From: Azophilus sp965221465
GTDB taxonomy: Bacteria; Pseudomonadota; Gammaproteobacteria; Pseudomonadales; Azotimanducaceae
NCBI GenBank assembly: GCA_965221465.1
Contig: OZ244892.1
Location: 186,001-250,000, forward strand
Direction: 5' to 3'
DNA: 64,000 nt
The notes under the pieces are model-generated. The model searched no databases. It was not told the origin of the DNA and worked only from the letters and a program-made list of their open reading frames with translations. The position numbers were made by a program, and so were the translations under genes. Of this stretch, positions 9,111-18,423 are shown one piece after another (position 1 is the stretch's first letter; every line of letters starts with the position of its first letter).

Positions 9111-9959
9111 TTATCCGCTAGCCTTATTGACACTACGAAGCTTACGTTCAGCAAACAGCACGTCTTTCGCATTTTGGTAAAGATATTTCTCCAATACTCC
9201 CGGGCGCAGTTTCTCTGAAATATCTGACACGCCTTCCAGGCAACGCCGCATATCCAGCACTGGGTGATCTGAAGCCCACATCACTTTGTCTTTACCTCGA
9301 GTATTCATGAAATGCAGCAACTCCTCGGGCAGGTATTTCGGCATCCACGCAGAAGTCATCATGTATAAGTTGGGATATTTGATCATCAATCGAATTGCTG
9401 TCCCCCACCAGGGATCGGCACCATGATTCATGATCAGGCGTAAACTAGGGAAGTCACGACATATCCGATCAAGGTAAATTGGGTTCTGACATTCCGCATC
9501 CATTCTGGGGCCGGGAATACCGCTGAAGATGCTCAAAGGCAGGTCCATCTCTACGCACTTTGCGTAGAGTGGATAATAGTACGCATGTGTTGGTGGCTTC
9601 TCCGATACAGCAGGCATAACCCTCGCTAGAGTCACATGCTCATTCGCTACCAGATCTTCCAGTGCCCACACACTGTCCAAAAGCGTATCGATATCGACTT
9701 GGGGGCATAGACTGAACCGATCCGGATGCAATCGCGAAAATTCAAGAACCCGCTCAGAGGGAGCTAACGGGTTTATAGTGAGAACTGCGTGCTCAACACC
9801 TACTTCATCCATCTCTGAGGTCAAACCCTCAATAGTACAATCTCGGAAGAAAGTATTTCCGCCCTTAAAGTAAAATTCATTTACCTCTTGCGTGATTGGA
9901 TTGTTGGATTCTTCGCTACCAAAGTTCGGATTGATGAAGAGATCAATTGCTTTGTTCAT
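9111..9959 (-). CDS. Amidohydrolase-2 family metal hydrolase/decarboxylase
   Basis: A 282-residue TIM-barrel protein of the amidohydrolase-2 (ACMSD-like) group. It opens with AIDLFINPNFGSEE in place of the usual HxH metal motif, and carries LIMNHGADPWW with a conserved His and a late ASDHPVLDMRR Asp/His pair. The missing N-terminal HxH makes metal use uncertain; some family members work as decarboxylases or hydrolases with altered ligands. It sits 19 bases after the P450 gene in one operon. A broken paralogue with the same N-terminus occurs at 19705-20025, so the family was present twice. The substrate is unknown. Confidence 0.8.
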   Translation of the reverse strand: MNKAIDLFINPNFGSEESNNPITQEVNEFYFKGGNTFFRDCTIEGLTSEMDEVGVEHAVLTINPLAPSERVLEFSRLHPDRFSLCPQVDIDTLLDSVWALEDLVANEHVTLARVMPAVSEKPPTHAYYYPLYAKCVEMDLPLSIFSGIPGPRMDAECQNPIYLDRICRDFPSLRLIMNHGADPWWGTAIRLMIKYPNLYMMTSAWMPKYLPEELLHFMNTRGKDKVMWASDHPVLDMRRCLEGVSDISEKLRPGVLEKYLYQNAKDVLFAERKLRSVNKASG

Positions 9960-9978
9960 GTAATCTTCTTAGGCTGGA

Positions 9979-11217
9979 TTAAAGACGCGCGCCAACACGC
10001 TTTCCAGGCGTGAATGTTGCGGGCATTTTTATCCATCCTGGGGAAATTTGAGTCGTGTAGGGAATCGCTTCCTCAGTCACCACTCGATAATCCGGCAGAC
10101 GCTTTAGCACCTGCTCCATTACGATCGCGAATTCAGATCGAGCAAAATTAGATCCGAGGCACCGGTGTATACCTACGCCGAATGCACAATGCCGATTCGG
10201 AAATCTATCCAGCACTATTTCCTCAGGGTTCTCGAACTCTTTCGGGTCGTGGTTCGCTCCCGCCCAAGAGATCAGGACGCGATCGCCTCGCTCAAGCTGT
10301 CTTCCGCCTAGAGTTGTACTTTTTGTCACTGTTCGAGCGAGCCCCCCAACTGGCGTGTAATAGCGCAAAAACTCTTCCGTGGCAGCTTTCATCAGTTCCG
10401 GTTCTGCCAACAATCGTTCACGATCTTCCTGATGTGTATTCAGGTACCAAAATGCGTTCGCTAGTAACGTTGTTGTCGTGTCGACACCCCCGGTGACGAC
10501 AATCGAAGCCATCTCCAACAGTTCCTGGTCGTTCATCGGCTCGCCGTTCCGTACTGTCGCCTTCGTGAGCGCCGTGACGATATCGTCTTTGGGATTTTTC
10601 TTACGGTCTTCTATGGTCTCCCTGATGAGATCCAGCAGCGCGTCAAAACCTTCTTCTACACGCGCTCGTTCCGGGGTCCCGGGTGGTGTATACACCCATT
10701 CATGGACCGGCTCCGCGTACTTTTCCCAGTCTTCCAGTGGAAGCCCCAATATCTCCATCGTCACAATAGCGGGAACCGCAGCGGCAATATCCAAGACGAG
10801 ATCTATCTGACCAGACTCAATATGTTGATCGATGCAATAGTCCGTCATCTCCCGAAATCGCTCCTTCTTCTTATCTGCAATTTTGGGAGTCAACAAGCCT
10901 GAGAAAACTCGTCGGAAATCAAAAAACTCTGGCGGGTCCAGCGACAACGGCATCTGACGATAATCTGAGTTGCCAAATGCAGGAATAGACTGGCCTTTGA
11001 AGATGGTATCCTCGCCATACTCCTGTAGAGATGCGAACGTGTCATCATCCAGCGCAACCGTTCTCATTTCTTCATAACCGGAAACTAGCCAGAACCCACC
11101 CCAGGCGTCCGTCCATGCAACCGGTGATGCTTCTCTTGCCGCTCGAAGTACCTCATACTTGTCAGCGGCGTACTCTGGACCATGATGGTCAAAATCGACA
11201 ACAGGACACTTTCTCAT
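9979..11217 (-). CDS. Cytochrome P450 monooxygenase
   Basis: A complete 412-residue soluble bacterial P450. It has the I-helix oxygen-activation motif GGVDTTTT, the K-helix ExxR in EEFLR and the heme-ligand loop FGVGIHRCLG with the axial Cys. It begins an apparent minus-strand operon with the amidohydrolase, Nudix relic, CoA-transferase and ferredoxin. The adjacent ferredoxin is a fitting electron donor. It presumably hydroxylates a hydrophobic substrate taken up by one of the TonB receptors and destined for CoA activation; that link is inferred from clustering. A GTGACTAGA element upstream resembles the CACTAGTG sites of this island. Confidence 0.95.
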   Translation of the reverse strand: MRKCPVVDFDHHGPEYAADKYEVLRAAREASPVAWTDAWGGFWLVSGYEEMRTVALDDDTFASLQEYGEDTIFKGQSIPAFGNSDYRQMPLSLDPPEFFDFRRVFSGLLTPKIADKKKERFREMTDYCIDQHIESGQIDLVLDIAAAVPAIVTMEILGLPLEDWEKYAEPVHEWVYTPPGTPERARVEEGFDALLDLIRETIEDRKKNPKDDIVTALTKATVRNGEPMNDQELLEMASIVVTGGVDTTTTLLANAFWYLNTHQEDRERLLAEPELMKAATEEFLRYYTPVGGLARTVTKSTTLGGRQLERGDRVLISWAGANHDPKEFENPEEIVLDRFPNRHCAFGVGIHRCLGSNFARSEFAIVMEQVLKRLPDYRVVTEEAIPYTTQISPGWIKMPATFTPGKRVGARL

Positions 11218-11406
11218 CAGAACTCTTCCTCCTGGCTGTTATGTGGATCTAAACAGAAATACACATTTTCACTTTTCATCTCTAGTCACATTAAACCACA
11301 TTTGTTGACTATTTTCTGCCATTATACAGTCCCACTGCTGTCCGGTTAACTGAGCCTCCTCTTCGCGCAACTATATGAATAAAGGGATTTTTTTGGCGAT
11401 CTGTAA

Positions 11407-11949
11407 CTACTCGTGCCCCTGCATCCGGTTTTCTGTAACGTGAGGGGTGATGTTTGGATTCAGGAGATGTGCGGCAGCCTTGCCGTCGAGCGCGATCTGA
11501 ACGGCGCTCATGGGATTATATCCGTGTTGGCCCATGGACTGGACGTAGCTGGAGATTCGGCAGTAGGCGGCGGCATACCGTGTTGTGCGGAAGCAACCTG
11601 AGATTTTTTGCTTGACTTTGCTCATGCGGAGGTCGCGCTCGGCACGGTTGTTCGTAAACGGCACATTGGGGTCCCGGGCGAAGCGAAGCACTACGGTTTT
11701 GTAGGCGACGAAGGCCTCGTGGAGGTTTTCGGCGTCGGACTTGGCAATGCGTCCACGTTGGCCGTCGCGCCGCACGGGCGGTGTCGGGAGTTCCCGTCGG
11801 GCCTGGATGAGGATGGTGCGGTAGCGCTTGCGCAGGGCCTTGTAAACGGGTTCATCGAGCGCCTTGTCGTCGTGCTCGCGGACCCTGCGGCAGGTGTCGA
11901 GCAGGAGCCTGCGCAGGCGTTTCGCACAGACGTGATCTTGCGCCTCCAC
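11407..11949 (-). mobile_element. IS66-family transposase relic
   Basis: A C-terminal piece of an IS66 transposase containing PFTNNRAERDLRM, SKVKQKISGCFRT and the SSYVQSMGQHG segment. The N-terminal two-thirds, with the zinc-binding and first catalytic regions, is missing. The fragment starts exactly where the following TonB-receptor gene ends, so the receptor abuts or was carried beside an insertion. A second IS66 C-terminal fragment lies at 15507-15757, and the two may come from one disrupted copy or from different elements. Confidence 0.85.
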
Positions 11950-14517
11950 TCAGAAGCGGTAACGCATTCCCAACCAGGCTCCGCGCGGGGCCGCGACCCC
12001 GAGGAATAGCGGTCGGTCATCGGTCAGAGCAAGGATTTCACTGGGATCTTCGCCAAGCAGTCCAAAGTTTTCAAAATCTGTGTCCAGAACATTAGTGACG
12101 CGGGCATAAATGCTGAACTGCTCGTGAATGGCGTAACTGACGCGTAGATTCAGCACCGAAAAGCCGTCAACTTCCGGTAGCTGATTGCTTTCATCACCTC
12201 GCACCACCTGGTCAGAGTTGTAAATCAGTTCCGCACCAATACTGAAGTTATCAGAGACTTGGAAGTCTACGCCGAGTTTGATCACATGCTCGGGCAGACC
12301 CGGCAGGCGGTCGCCTGACTGCACTGCCAGTTCACCTTCATCACTTGCATAAGGATGGTTGGGGCTCAGCACCGTGAAGTTGTCTTCGAAAGTAGCCTGC
12401 AGATAAGTCCAGTTGGCGTACCAGCTTAACCGTTCAAGTTTTCCCTGAACGGCTGTCTCTACCCCCCGGCGCCGGGTTTTATCGATATTAGCGAACAAGC
12501 CTGTGGCCCGCCCAGTTGTCTGAAACAATATATCGTCGTGGTTAATCGCGTTGAAGAAACTAAGCTGAAAAGCAATGTTTCCATGCCGGCCACGCATCCC
12601 CCCTTCAAAGCTCATTACAGCCACATCTTCCAGCGGGGGATCCGCCAGGAAGGCATTCGGCAAGCGGCACTCGAAGTCTACTTCACCGGGATCTTCACCG
12701 TCGTCAATGGCAAACTGCCGTGCGAGTTCAAACACACCTTCGTTACAGGCCAATTCAATAGGCGTCGGGGCCCGGTTGGATTCACTGTAGGATAGATAGA
12801 AGTTGGTTTGTTCATTCACATCGTAGGTGAGGCCTACGGATGGATTGAATCGCGAAAAATTGTGGTTACCATTCAGTTCCGGACGTTCCCTGCTGAGATC
12901 GCGCAGCTTGATGTCGATATCGTTGTAGCGGCCGGCGACTGTTAACGTTAGTCGGTCGGAAACATCCAAGGCGTTGACAAAGAAAATGCTAAGGGTTTTC
13001 GTGGATGTAGATACATCAGTCTCGCCTTCTTCCAGGAAGCTGCCGGTTCCAAGTCCTGCGGAACTGCGGGTAACTGGATTCATAAAGGCCAGCTCGGTAA
13101 CGGAGCGGAATTCCGCTTCCCCATCAAAATAACTAACACCGAACACCAACTGGTTGTCATTGCCGAATATGGATGCCAGCAATGCGCCCTGCAAAGTGAA
13201 ACCACGACTGGTCTGTTCGCGCTGACTGATGTTGTTGATGGCCTCGTCAGCCAGTATTCCCGAACCATAAATCTCGTCACTGGCATCTTCCAGATTGAAG
13301 TCCCCAGGATCCAGCCCGGCAGCAATGGCGGCATTTCTGATCAGTTCTTGCAGATCATCGAAATCTGCAACGTCAGCATCCTCACCGTTACAGAAATCAT
13401 CAAGCACTATGCCCAGTTCGACTTCCAGTTCAGTTTCAAGATCATCGGCTTCTTCGAAAAGGGCTTGTCTGCCACCGGAGAATTTGCACAGCTCGAATTC
13501 CGAAGCATCACCATTGAAGGAGTGAGTGGTATTTTCTCGCCAGAACAGGTTGCCGCTCAGTGTCAGGGTCTCAGTCGGTAATAATATGGCTTCCAAGCTT
13601 ACAGAATACAGGTCATTTTCCGTGATATCAGGAGCAGTGAACACCGCACTCCGATCGAGAGGCAACATGCCTATTGGCAATGCTCCATTGCCAATCAGTT
13701 CACTGTCAGCCTGCTGATAATTCAGATTCACGGTGGAACCTGCACTACTACGCCAGCCCAGACTGCCATAGAAATTCTGTGCCTTGGACTTCGACAGATC
13801 ACGCCAGCCATCTTCATTGAAAGTTGAGCCATTCAGATAGTAAGCGAGGGAACTGCCATCACCCAACGTGAAGTTGTTGCCGCTTTCGAACGTTGCAGTG
13901 GTACGTCCCCATGAACCGCTCTGCACTTCAATCTGGGAGTCCATGAAGTTGAATCCGTTTTTCATTTTGATCGCGAGCGCACCACCCAGCGCATTTGGTC
14001 CAAACACCGGATTAGCACTACTGATCAAATCCATGCGATATACCGCTGATTCCGGAAGCAGATCCCAATTGACGGCATCACCCAACGGTTCATTGATACG
14101 CACTCCGTTCTGATACACCGCGATACCCTGCGGCAAACCGAGCAACGGTGACGCGGTAAAACCACGAAAATGCAAGTCAGGCTGCAAAGGATTGTTCTGG
14201 GCGGAATTGATGCTGACGCTGCCCATCGTGCTGTTCAAGAAGTCAGAGAGATCCAGCGCCTGCTGATTCTGCAAATCTGTGAAATTTGCACTTTTGATCG
14301 CAAACGGCAACCGTTTAGCCGGGCTACCTACGGCAGATCCCGGTGCGATTGCAATAACGATGATTTCTTCGAGTGTGCCGACCGCCTGTGCAATACAGGG
14401 CGAAAACAGAAAAAAAACTGGTGACAGTAATTTCAGTCGCCAGTTCAATGAAGACAAAATGTAGTTATGCTTTGGTTTGAGGTGGTCCCGGTTCGTTGGA
14501 CAGTTTGAGGGCGACAT
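11950..14517 (-). CDS. TonB-dependent receptor with IS3-derived start
   Basis: An 855-residue TonB-dependent receptor. Its signal peptide core is LLSPVFFLFSPCIAQA, followed by the TonB-box-like GTLEEIIVIAIA, the plug motifs LHFRGFTASPLLG and NPVFGPNALGGALAI, and a barrel ending GMRYRF with the expected terminal Phe. The only ATG (14517) and the first 13 or so codons lie in what looks like the terminal inverted repeat of an IS3-type element (14478-14502). The native start was probably lost, or is the TTG at 14457, which would give a normal-length signal peptide. It may be transcribed from the insertion. The barrel itself appears intact. Confidence 0.85.
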   Translation of the reverse strand: MSPSNCPTNRDHLKPKHNYILSSLNWRLKLLSPVFFLFSPCIAQAVGTLEEIIVIAIAPGSAVGSPAKRLPFAIKSANFTDLQNQQALDLSDFLNSTMGSVSINSAQNNPLQPDLHFRGFTASPLLGLPQGIAVYQNGVRINEPLGDAVNWDLLPESAVYRMDLISSANPVFGPNALGGALAIKMKNGFNFMDSQIEVQSGSWGRTTATFESGNNFTLGDGSSLAYYLNGSTFNEDGWRDLSKSKAQNFYGSLGWRSSAGSTVNLNYQQADSELIGNGALPIGMLPLDRSAVFTAPDITENDLYSVSLEAILLPTETLTLSGNLFWRENTTHSFNGDASEFELCKFSGGRQALFEEADDLETELEVELGIVLDDFCNGEDADVADFDDLQELIRNAAIAAGLDPGDFNLEDASDEIYGSGILADEAINNISQREQTSRGFTLQGALLASIFGNDNQLVFGVSYFDGEAEFRSVTELAFMNPVTRSSAGLGTGSFLEEGETDVSTSTKTLSIFFVNALDVSDRLTLTVAGRYNDIDIKLRDLSRERPELNGNHNFSRFNPSVGLTYDVNEQTNFYLSYSESNRAPTPIELACNEGVFELARQFAIDDGEDPGEVDFECRLPNAFLADPPLEDVAVMSFEGGMRGRHGNIAFQLSFFNAINHDDILFQTTGRATGLFANIDKTRRRGVETAVQGKLERLSWYANWTYLQATFEDNFTVLSPNHPYASDEGELAVQSGDRLPGLPEHVIKLGVDFQVSDNFSIGAELIYNSDQVVRGDESNQLPEVDGFSVLNLRVSYAIHEQFSIYARVTNVLDTDFENFGLLGEDPSEILALTDDRPLFLGVAAPRGAWLGMRYRF

Positions 14518-15013
14518 TAAGGTGTACTAGGATTGATTTGATGCCCTCGATAAATGAAGTATGCTGACGGTTACTCGGCGTGTCAAATTGCTTGCGCCAG
14601 TGCTTGTTCGTCCTGGTGTCGGAAACGGTTCTGCCATGAACGGAAGGTCCAACAGCCCATTGTCCCTGTTGTTCCATGAGGGGTGAGCACGTCCGATACT
14701 CGCGCCGCCCGTGCGCGCCGGGCGGTCATGCAGCCTCCCCCGACACGCCCCGGTACGCCTCGCCGGGTGACGAGTGCGGGCGGGTCTCGTTGTAGAACTC
14801 GAACCACGAACCGATCACGCGCTCCGCGTCCCGTCCGTCGCCGAGCTCGTGCAGGTACACCGCCTCGTACTTCAACGAGCGCCAGAGGCGCGCCATGAAG
14901 ATGTTGTCGAGGTAGCGTCCGCGCCCGTCCATCGAGCAGAGCGCGCCGCTCGCGAGCACGCGCTCCGTGAACGCCAGGCTGGTGAACTGCGAACCTTGGT
15001 CGGTGTTGAAGAT
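14478..15013 (-). mobile_element. IS3-family OrfB relic with terminal repeat
   Basis: The minus-strand frame from about 15013 to 14726 reads NTDQGSQFTSLAF, SMDGRGRYLDNIF, RLWRSLKYEAVYL and SWFEFYNETRPH, the C-terminal half of an IS3 DDE transposase. The final catalytic Glu, normally in NIFIERLW, is Ala here (NIFMARLW). The element is cut just before the second catalytic Asp motif. Its outer end at 14478-14502 (TGAGGTGGTCCCGGTTCGT then TGGACA) looks like an IS3 terminal repeat. A near copy, TGAGGTGGTCCTGATTCGT, in the same orientation marks the other boundary at about 15014. Confidence 0.8.
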
Positions 15014-15017
15014 TGAG

Positions 15018-15440
15018 GTGGTCCTGATTCGTCAATGCCCGCTGTGGCCGGAGACTGACCGCGTTTTGGCAGAACTGCTGGACCGGCGTGCGGCAAGTGA
15101 TACCGTCTTCCTAAGCCGGTACGGAAAACCCTTTACGCGCTTCGGAGTCTATAGGTTCGTCTCGCGTTGTGCGGCCGCGGTTCCCGCGTTGGTTGGAAGG
15201 AAATTAACCCCGCATGTCATACGCCACACAACCGCCTGCACCTTGATACGAGCAGGGGTGGACATCAACACGGTCCGTGCATGGCTCGGCCAAGTCTCAA
15301 TTGACACAACCAACATCTATGCCGAGATCGATCTCGAAATGAAGGCCAGGGCGTTGGCGATTTGCGACGCGGCCGAACCCGAGACGAGCCGGCCATGGCA
15401 GGAAAAGAAGGGGCTGATGGCCTTCCTGAAATCGTTGTGA
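15018..15440 (+). pseudogene. Tyrosine recombinase C-terminal fragment
   Basis: The catalytic C-terminal half of a XerC/D-like integrase starts at about IRQCPLWPETDRVLAELL. It includes HVIRHTTACTLIRAGV (the HxxR box), WLGQVSIDTTNIY and the nucleophilic Tyr in NIYAEID, then runs to a natural C-terminus. The N-terminal DNA-binding domain and first catalytic Arg are gone, replaced by the IS3 relic. The stump would be inactive. It may derive from a large tyrosine-recombinase-bearing element once integrated here. Confidence 0.8.
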
Positions 15441-15506
15441 GCACAAAAAGTTATGTTGCGGTGACTCAGAATATCCCGTTACTGAACAACGACAGTCTAA
15501 TTCACC

Positions 15507-15757
15507 GCAACATATTCAGGACCGCAACATTTACGGAGCTGGGTGCGAAACGGGTGGGGGTAATCCAGACCCTGCTGACCACTTGCAAGGTTCAGGGTGT
15601 TGATGCGTATACGTATCTGGTCGATGTGTTGCAGCGTGTCGGCGAGCATCCCGCAAAGCGCGTGATCGAACTGACGCCGCGGGTGTGGAAAACGAAGTTC
15701 GCCGATCAGCCGCTACGATCCGACCTCGATCTGGTGAGAGACCCGCCCGGTCAATAG
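15507..15757 (+). mobile_element. IS66 transposase C-terminal domain relic
   Basis: The forward frame reads TATFTELGAKRVGVIQTLLT, then VDAYTYLVDVLQRVGEHPAK and WKTKFADQPLRSDLD. This is the small C-terminal domain of IS66 transposases, with the remainder absent. No terminal repeats could be assigned. From 15758 to 15974 I see nothing coding. Confidence 0.75.
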
Positions 15758-15974
15758 GCCCCGAGAGTCCAGGACGGCCTGGAATGACCGCTTACGGCGC
15801 AGAAGGAGTTCCGACCTACCTGGAATCAAAGACTGTTCTGCTCAGTGAATGACAATCAGTCGAATATGAATCTACTGGCTAGCCCCTTAGTTCTGGCCAA
15901 ACAAGACGAATAATCTCGCCAGGCGTTGGATGGCCTGGCGACGATCACGCCCTTGCCAAACTCAGTCTGTTGAA

Positions 15975-17750
15975 TCAAAGGCTGAGCACAACAACCTTTG
16001 CAGTAGTTTGTTCGACTGGCCAGACAATCGACGTCATGCCTGTTGCTACGGCGATCCGCTGTCCAAGCCCTGAGTCGTAAGTGATAACGCCGCCGCCTAT
16101 TGCGCCCCCTATTTTCTGTCCCCAGAGTTTCTCACCAGACCTTGAATCAACTGCATAGAAATTGCCGCCAGCATCACCGAACAGCGTCAAGCCACCTGCT
16201 GTCGGAGTAACCCCGCCCAACAAAGGATAGTTAGTTCTACCCCTCCATTGCCAGATTCCCGTGTCCGCATCGACGGCATAAATCCACCCACCCCATTCCG
16301 ACTTGGGATCTTGCTGGCCGTATTCATCCAACGGATTAAGATAGTCATTGCCGGTCCAGGGCTGAAATAATGGCGCTTCCTTGATCCATTCCTCGCTTTC
16401 CAGTTTTATTTTTGTACACCAATCCACTTCACCCACTACAAGTAGATTAGTTTCAGGGTTAAAGGCTGCCCCATTCCACTCTGCGCCGCCAACTCCACCA
16501 GGACAAAAATGAACAAAGTGCTCCGTGCTGAACGGCTCGTCAACATTCTCGACGCGAGTGACGGGTGTTCTATACAGCAGTTCACCTGAATCCTGTTTGA
16601 AGCCATACATATGGCCATCCTTGGGAGCAATAGCAACCATTTTTGCGCCACCTCTCGATGTAAATATGGTAGGCGGGTTCGAAACATCCCAATCATGATA
16701 ATCGTTTGGTACAATTTCATAGTGCTCAATGTAGTTGCCGGTCATTGCCTCCAGCATGACCAACGATCCAGAGAATAGGTTGTCACCTCCTCTCACAGCA
16801 GCGGCGTAACTCGGAGCGGGATTTCCACCTGGCACATACAAGATGCCAGTCGCAGGATCGATTGAGTAGGACGTCCAGGTAGCTCCGCCTGTGACGGGGA
16901 GATCTTCTTGCCCAAGATTCTCCCAGGTAGATGCTGTGAATTTCGGCATATCCGAGACAGGACCTCTTGCAAGGTCACCTTCCTCTCGAGGAACCAGGTA
17001 CGATTCCCAGACGATATTCCCTGTCTCCGCTTCTATCGCATACATCCTTCCCTTAACGCCTTTGTTGTCGCCGCCTGCATTTCCGATAAAAACAAGTCCA
17101 TTCCAGGCGATCGGTGCCGCAGGCACCGTCTCACCTTTGTTGATGTCAGCAATCTCTGTGGACCAGAGGCGCTCTCCGGTTTCGAAGTCATACGCTAGCA
17201 CCAGGCCCATTTGAGATCCGCGAAACAGGCGGCCGTCCATATATGCAGCCCCCCTGTTTACTGAGTAGTTAAGTAATTTACTCGGTCTACCCAGGTCAGA
17301 AGTGCGCCAAATCTCTTCACAGGTATTTGGATCAAGAGCAAAAATATCTTGTTCTGTTGTGCCTATAATTCGACCGTGAATCATGAGAAGACCGGTCTGA
17401 AAGCTGGTAATTTGTCCGGTGTCATACTCACAACGCACTTTTAGATCGGCAACCGTGTTTCGATTGATTTCGGAGAGTCCTGAAAACCGTTCGGATGTCA
17501 GTGTCTTGTTGTAGCTACCCCACTCGTCATCCGGTCCCACTCCTGGCTCTTCATCCACAAATTCATCGACTGAGCCAACAAGTCTTACCTCTGCTTGATA
17601 GGTTCCTACAGGGTTGTTGCTGCTACGTATTGTGTTTATCCCAAGACCGGCTAACGTGAGCGCAGTACCGCTGGTAAAGAGGTACACGGCCAGACAAACT
17701 GCAATAACGGACATCGCGACCAAGACGAGTGTTTTTAGCTTTCTATTCAT
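15975..17750 (-). CDS. PQQ-dependent alcohol dehydrogenase-like beta-propeller enzyme
   Basis: A 591-residue quinoprotein dehydrogenase of the eight-bladed propeller family. It has an N-terminal membrane anchor or uncleaved signal (residues about 6-26), a YNKTLTSERFSGLSEIN opening, GGATWTSYSIDPATGILYVP, the active-site region DYHDWDVSNPP with the likely catalytic Asp, and several tryptophan-docking repeats (GWIYAVDADTGIWQWRG). It would oxidise an alcohol or aldehyde in the periplasm and feed electrons to a cytochrome or quinone. No heme-binding CxxCH is present, so an external acceptor is needed. An upstream TTG extends the frame, but the ATG at 17750 is preferred. No PQQ synthesis genes are visible. 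Confidence 0.88.
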   Translation of the reverse strand: MNRKLKTLVLVAMSVIAVCLAVYLFTSGTALTLAGLGINTIRSSNNPVGTYQAEVRLVGSVDEFVDEEPGVGPDDEWGSYNKTLTSERFSGLSEINRNTVADLKVRCEYDTGQITSFQTGLLMIHGRIIGTTEQDIFALDPNTCEEIWRTSDLGRPSKLLNYSVNRGAAYMDGRLFRGSQMGLVLAYDFETGERLWSTEIADINKGETVPAAPIAWNGLVFIGNAGGDNKGVKGRMYAIEAETGNIVWESYLVPREEGDLARGPVSDMPKFTASTWENLGQEDLPVTGGATWTSYSIDPATGILYVPGGNPAPSYAAAVRGGDNLFSGSLVMLEAMTGNYIEHYEIVPNDYHDWDVSNPPTIFTSRGGAKMVAIAPKDGHMYGFKQDSGELLYRTPVTRVENVDEPFSTEHFVHFCPGGVGGAEWNGAAFNPETNLLVVGEVDWCTKIKLESEEWIKEAPLFQPWTGNDYLNPLDEYGQQDPKSEWGGWIYAVDADTGIWQWRGRTNYPLLGGVTPTAGGLTLFGDAGGNFYAVDSRSGEKLWGQKIGGAIGGGVITYDSGLGQRIAVATGMTSIVWPVEQTTAKVVVLSL

Positions 17751-18081
17751 ACGAGTGGCTATCCTTGACAATATGGACAGATATTGGACTTAAGCTCTCA
17801 CAGCGTGAAATACGCGCAGCCTGCACTATAGTCTAATCTATTGTTTTTTTCCGAGTTTTTCCGTCGCTTTGTTTAGTTAAAACGCAATATAATTGAACGT
17901 TATGCGATTTGAAGCCTGGTTTCAACTTGTAAGTGCAACACTCCAGAACTGAACGAGGGCCAGGACGCGTAACTTCCTCCTGTCCAGAAAAATGGAGTAC
18001 GCACAATGGCAAGCTACGCCCAATCCAGCATTTGAATTCCCCACTATCCCCATTAAAGGTCAACCCAAGGAGCCCGCCGTG

Positions 18082-18423
18082 ATGAACTCCAAAGTCTGCC
18101 GGATGCTCGGCATCGAATTCCCCCTGTTCGCCTTCAGCCATTGCCGTGACGTGGTGGCGGAGGTGAGCAAGGCCGGGGGCTTCGGCGTGCTCGGCGGTGC
18201 CGGCCACACGCCGAAGAGCTTGGACATCGAACTCAGCTGAATCGACGAGCAGGTCAACGGGGTGCCCTACGGCGTCGACATCATCGTGCCCGCCAGCATG
18301 GACGCCAAGGAGGGCCGCCTGACGCCCGAGGAGTCGGAGGCCCGCATTCCCCCGGAGCACAAGGCCTACGTCGAGGGCATCTTGGCTAGCAACGGCATCG
18401 ATTCCGGCGATCTCTGGGCATAG
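18082..18423 (+). pseudogene. Nitronate monooxygenase, truncated with internal stop
   Basis: This begins with a good AAGGAG site and MNSKVCRMLGIEFPLFAFSH, followed by EVSKAGGFGVLGGAGHTP, the FMN-binding N-terminus of a nitronate monooxygenase/2-nitropropane dioxygenase. A TGA at 18238-18240 replaces what is normally a Trp before IDEQVNGVPYGVDIIVP. The sequence then stops at 18421 after about 112 codons, against about 330-380 in the family. The TGA falls on a Trp position, so this is decay rather than recoding. Confidence 0.85.

Noticed and set aside
18238..18240. In-frame TGA in the nitronate monooxygenase fragment as a second selenocysteine codon
   Set aside because: The position is normally Trp, not Cys, no hairpin of suitable geometry was noticed after it, and the gene is truncated shortly downstream, so it is a nonsense mutation (TGG to TGA).
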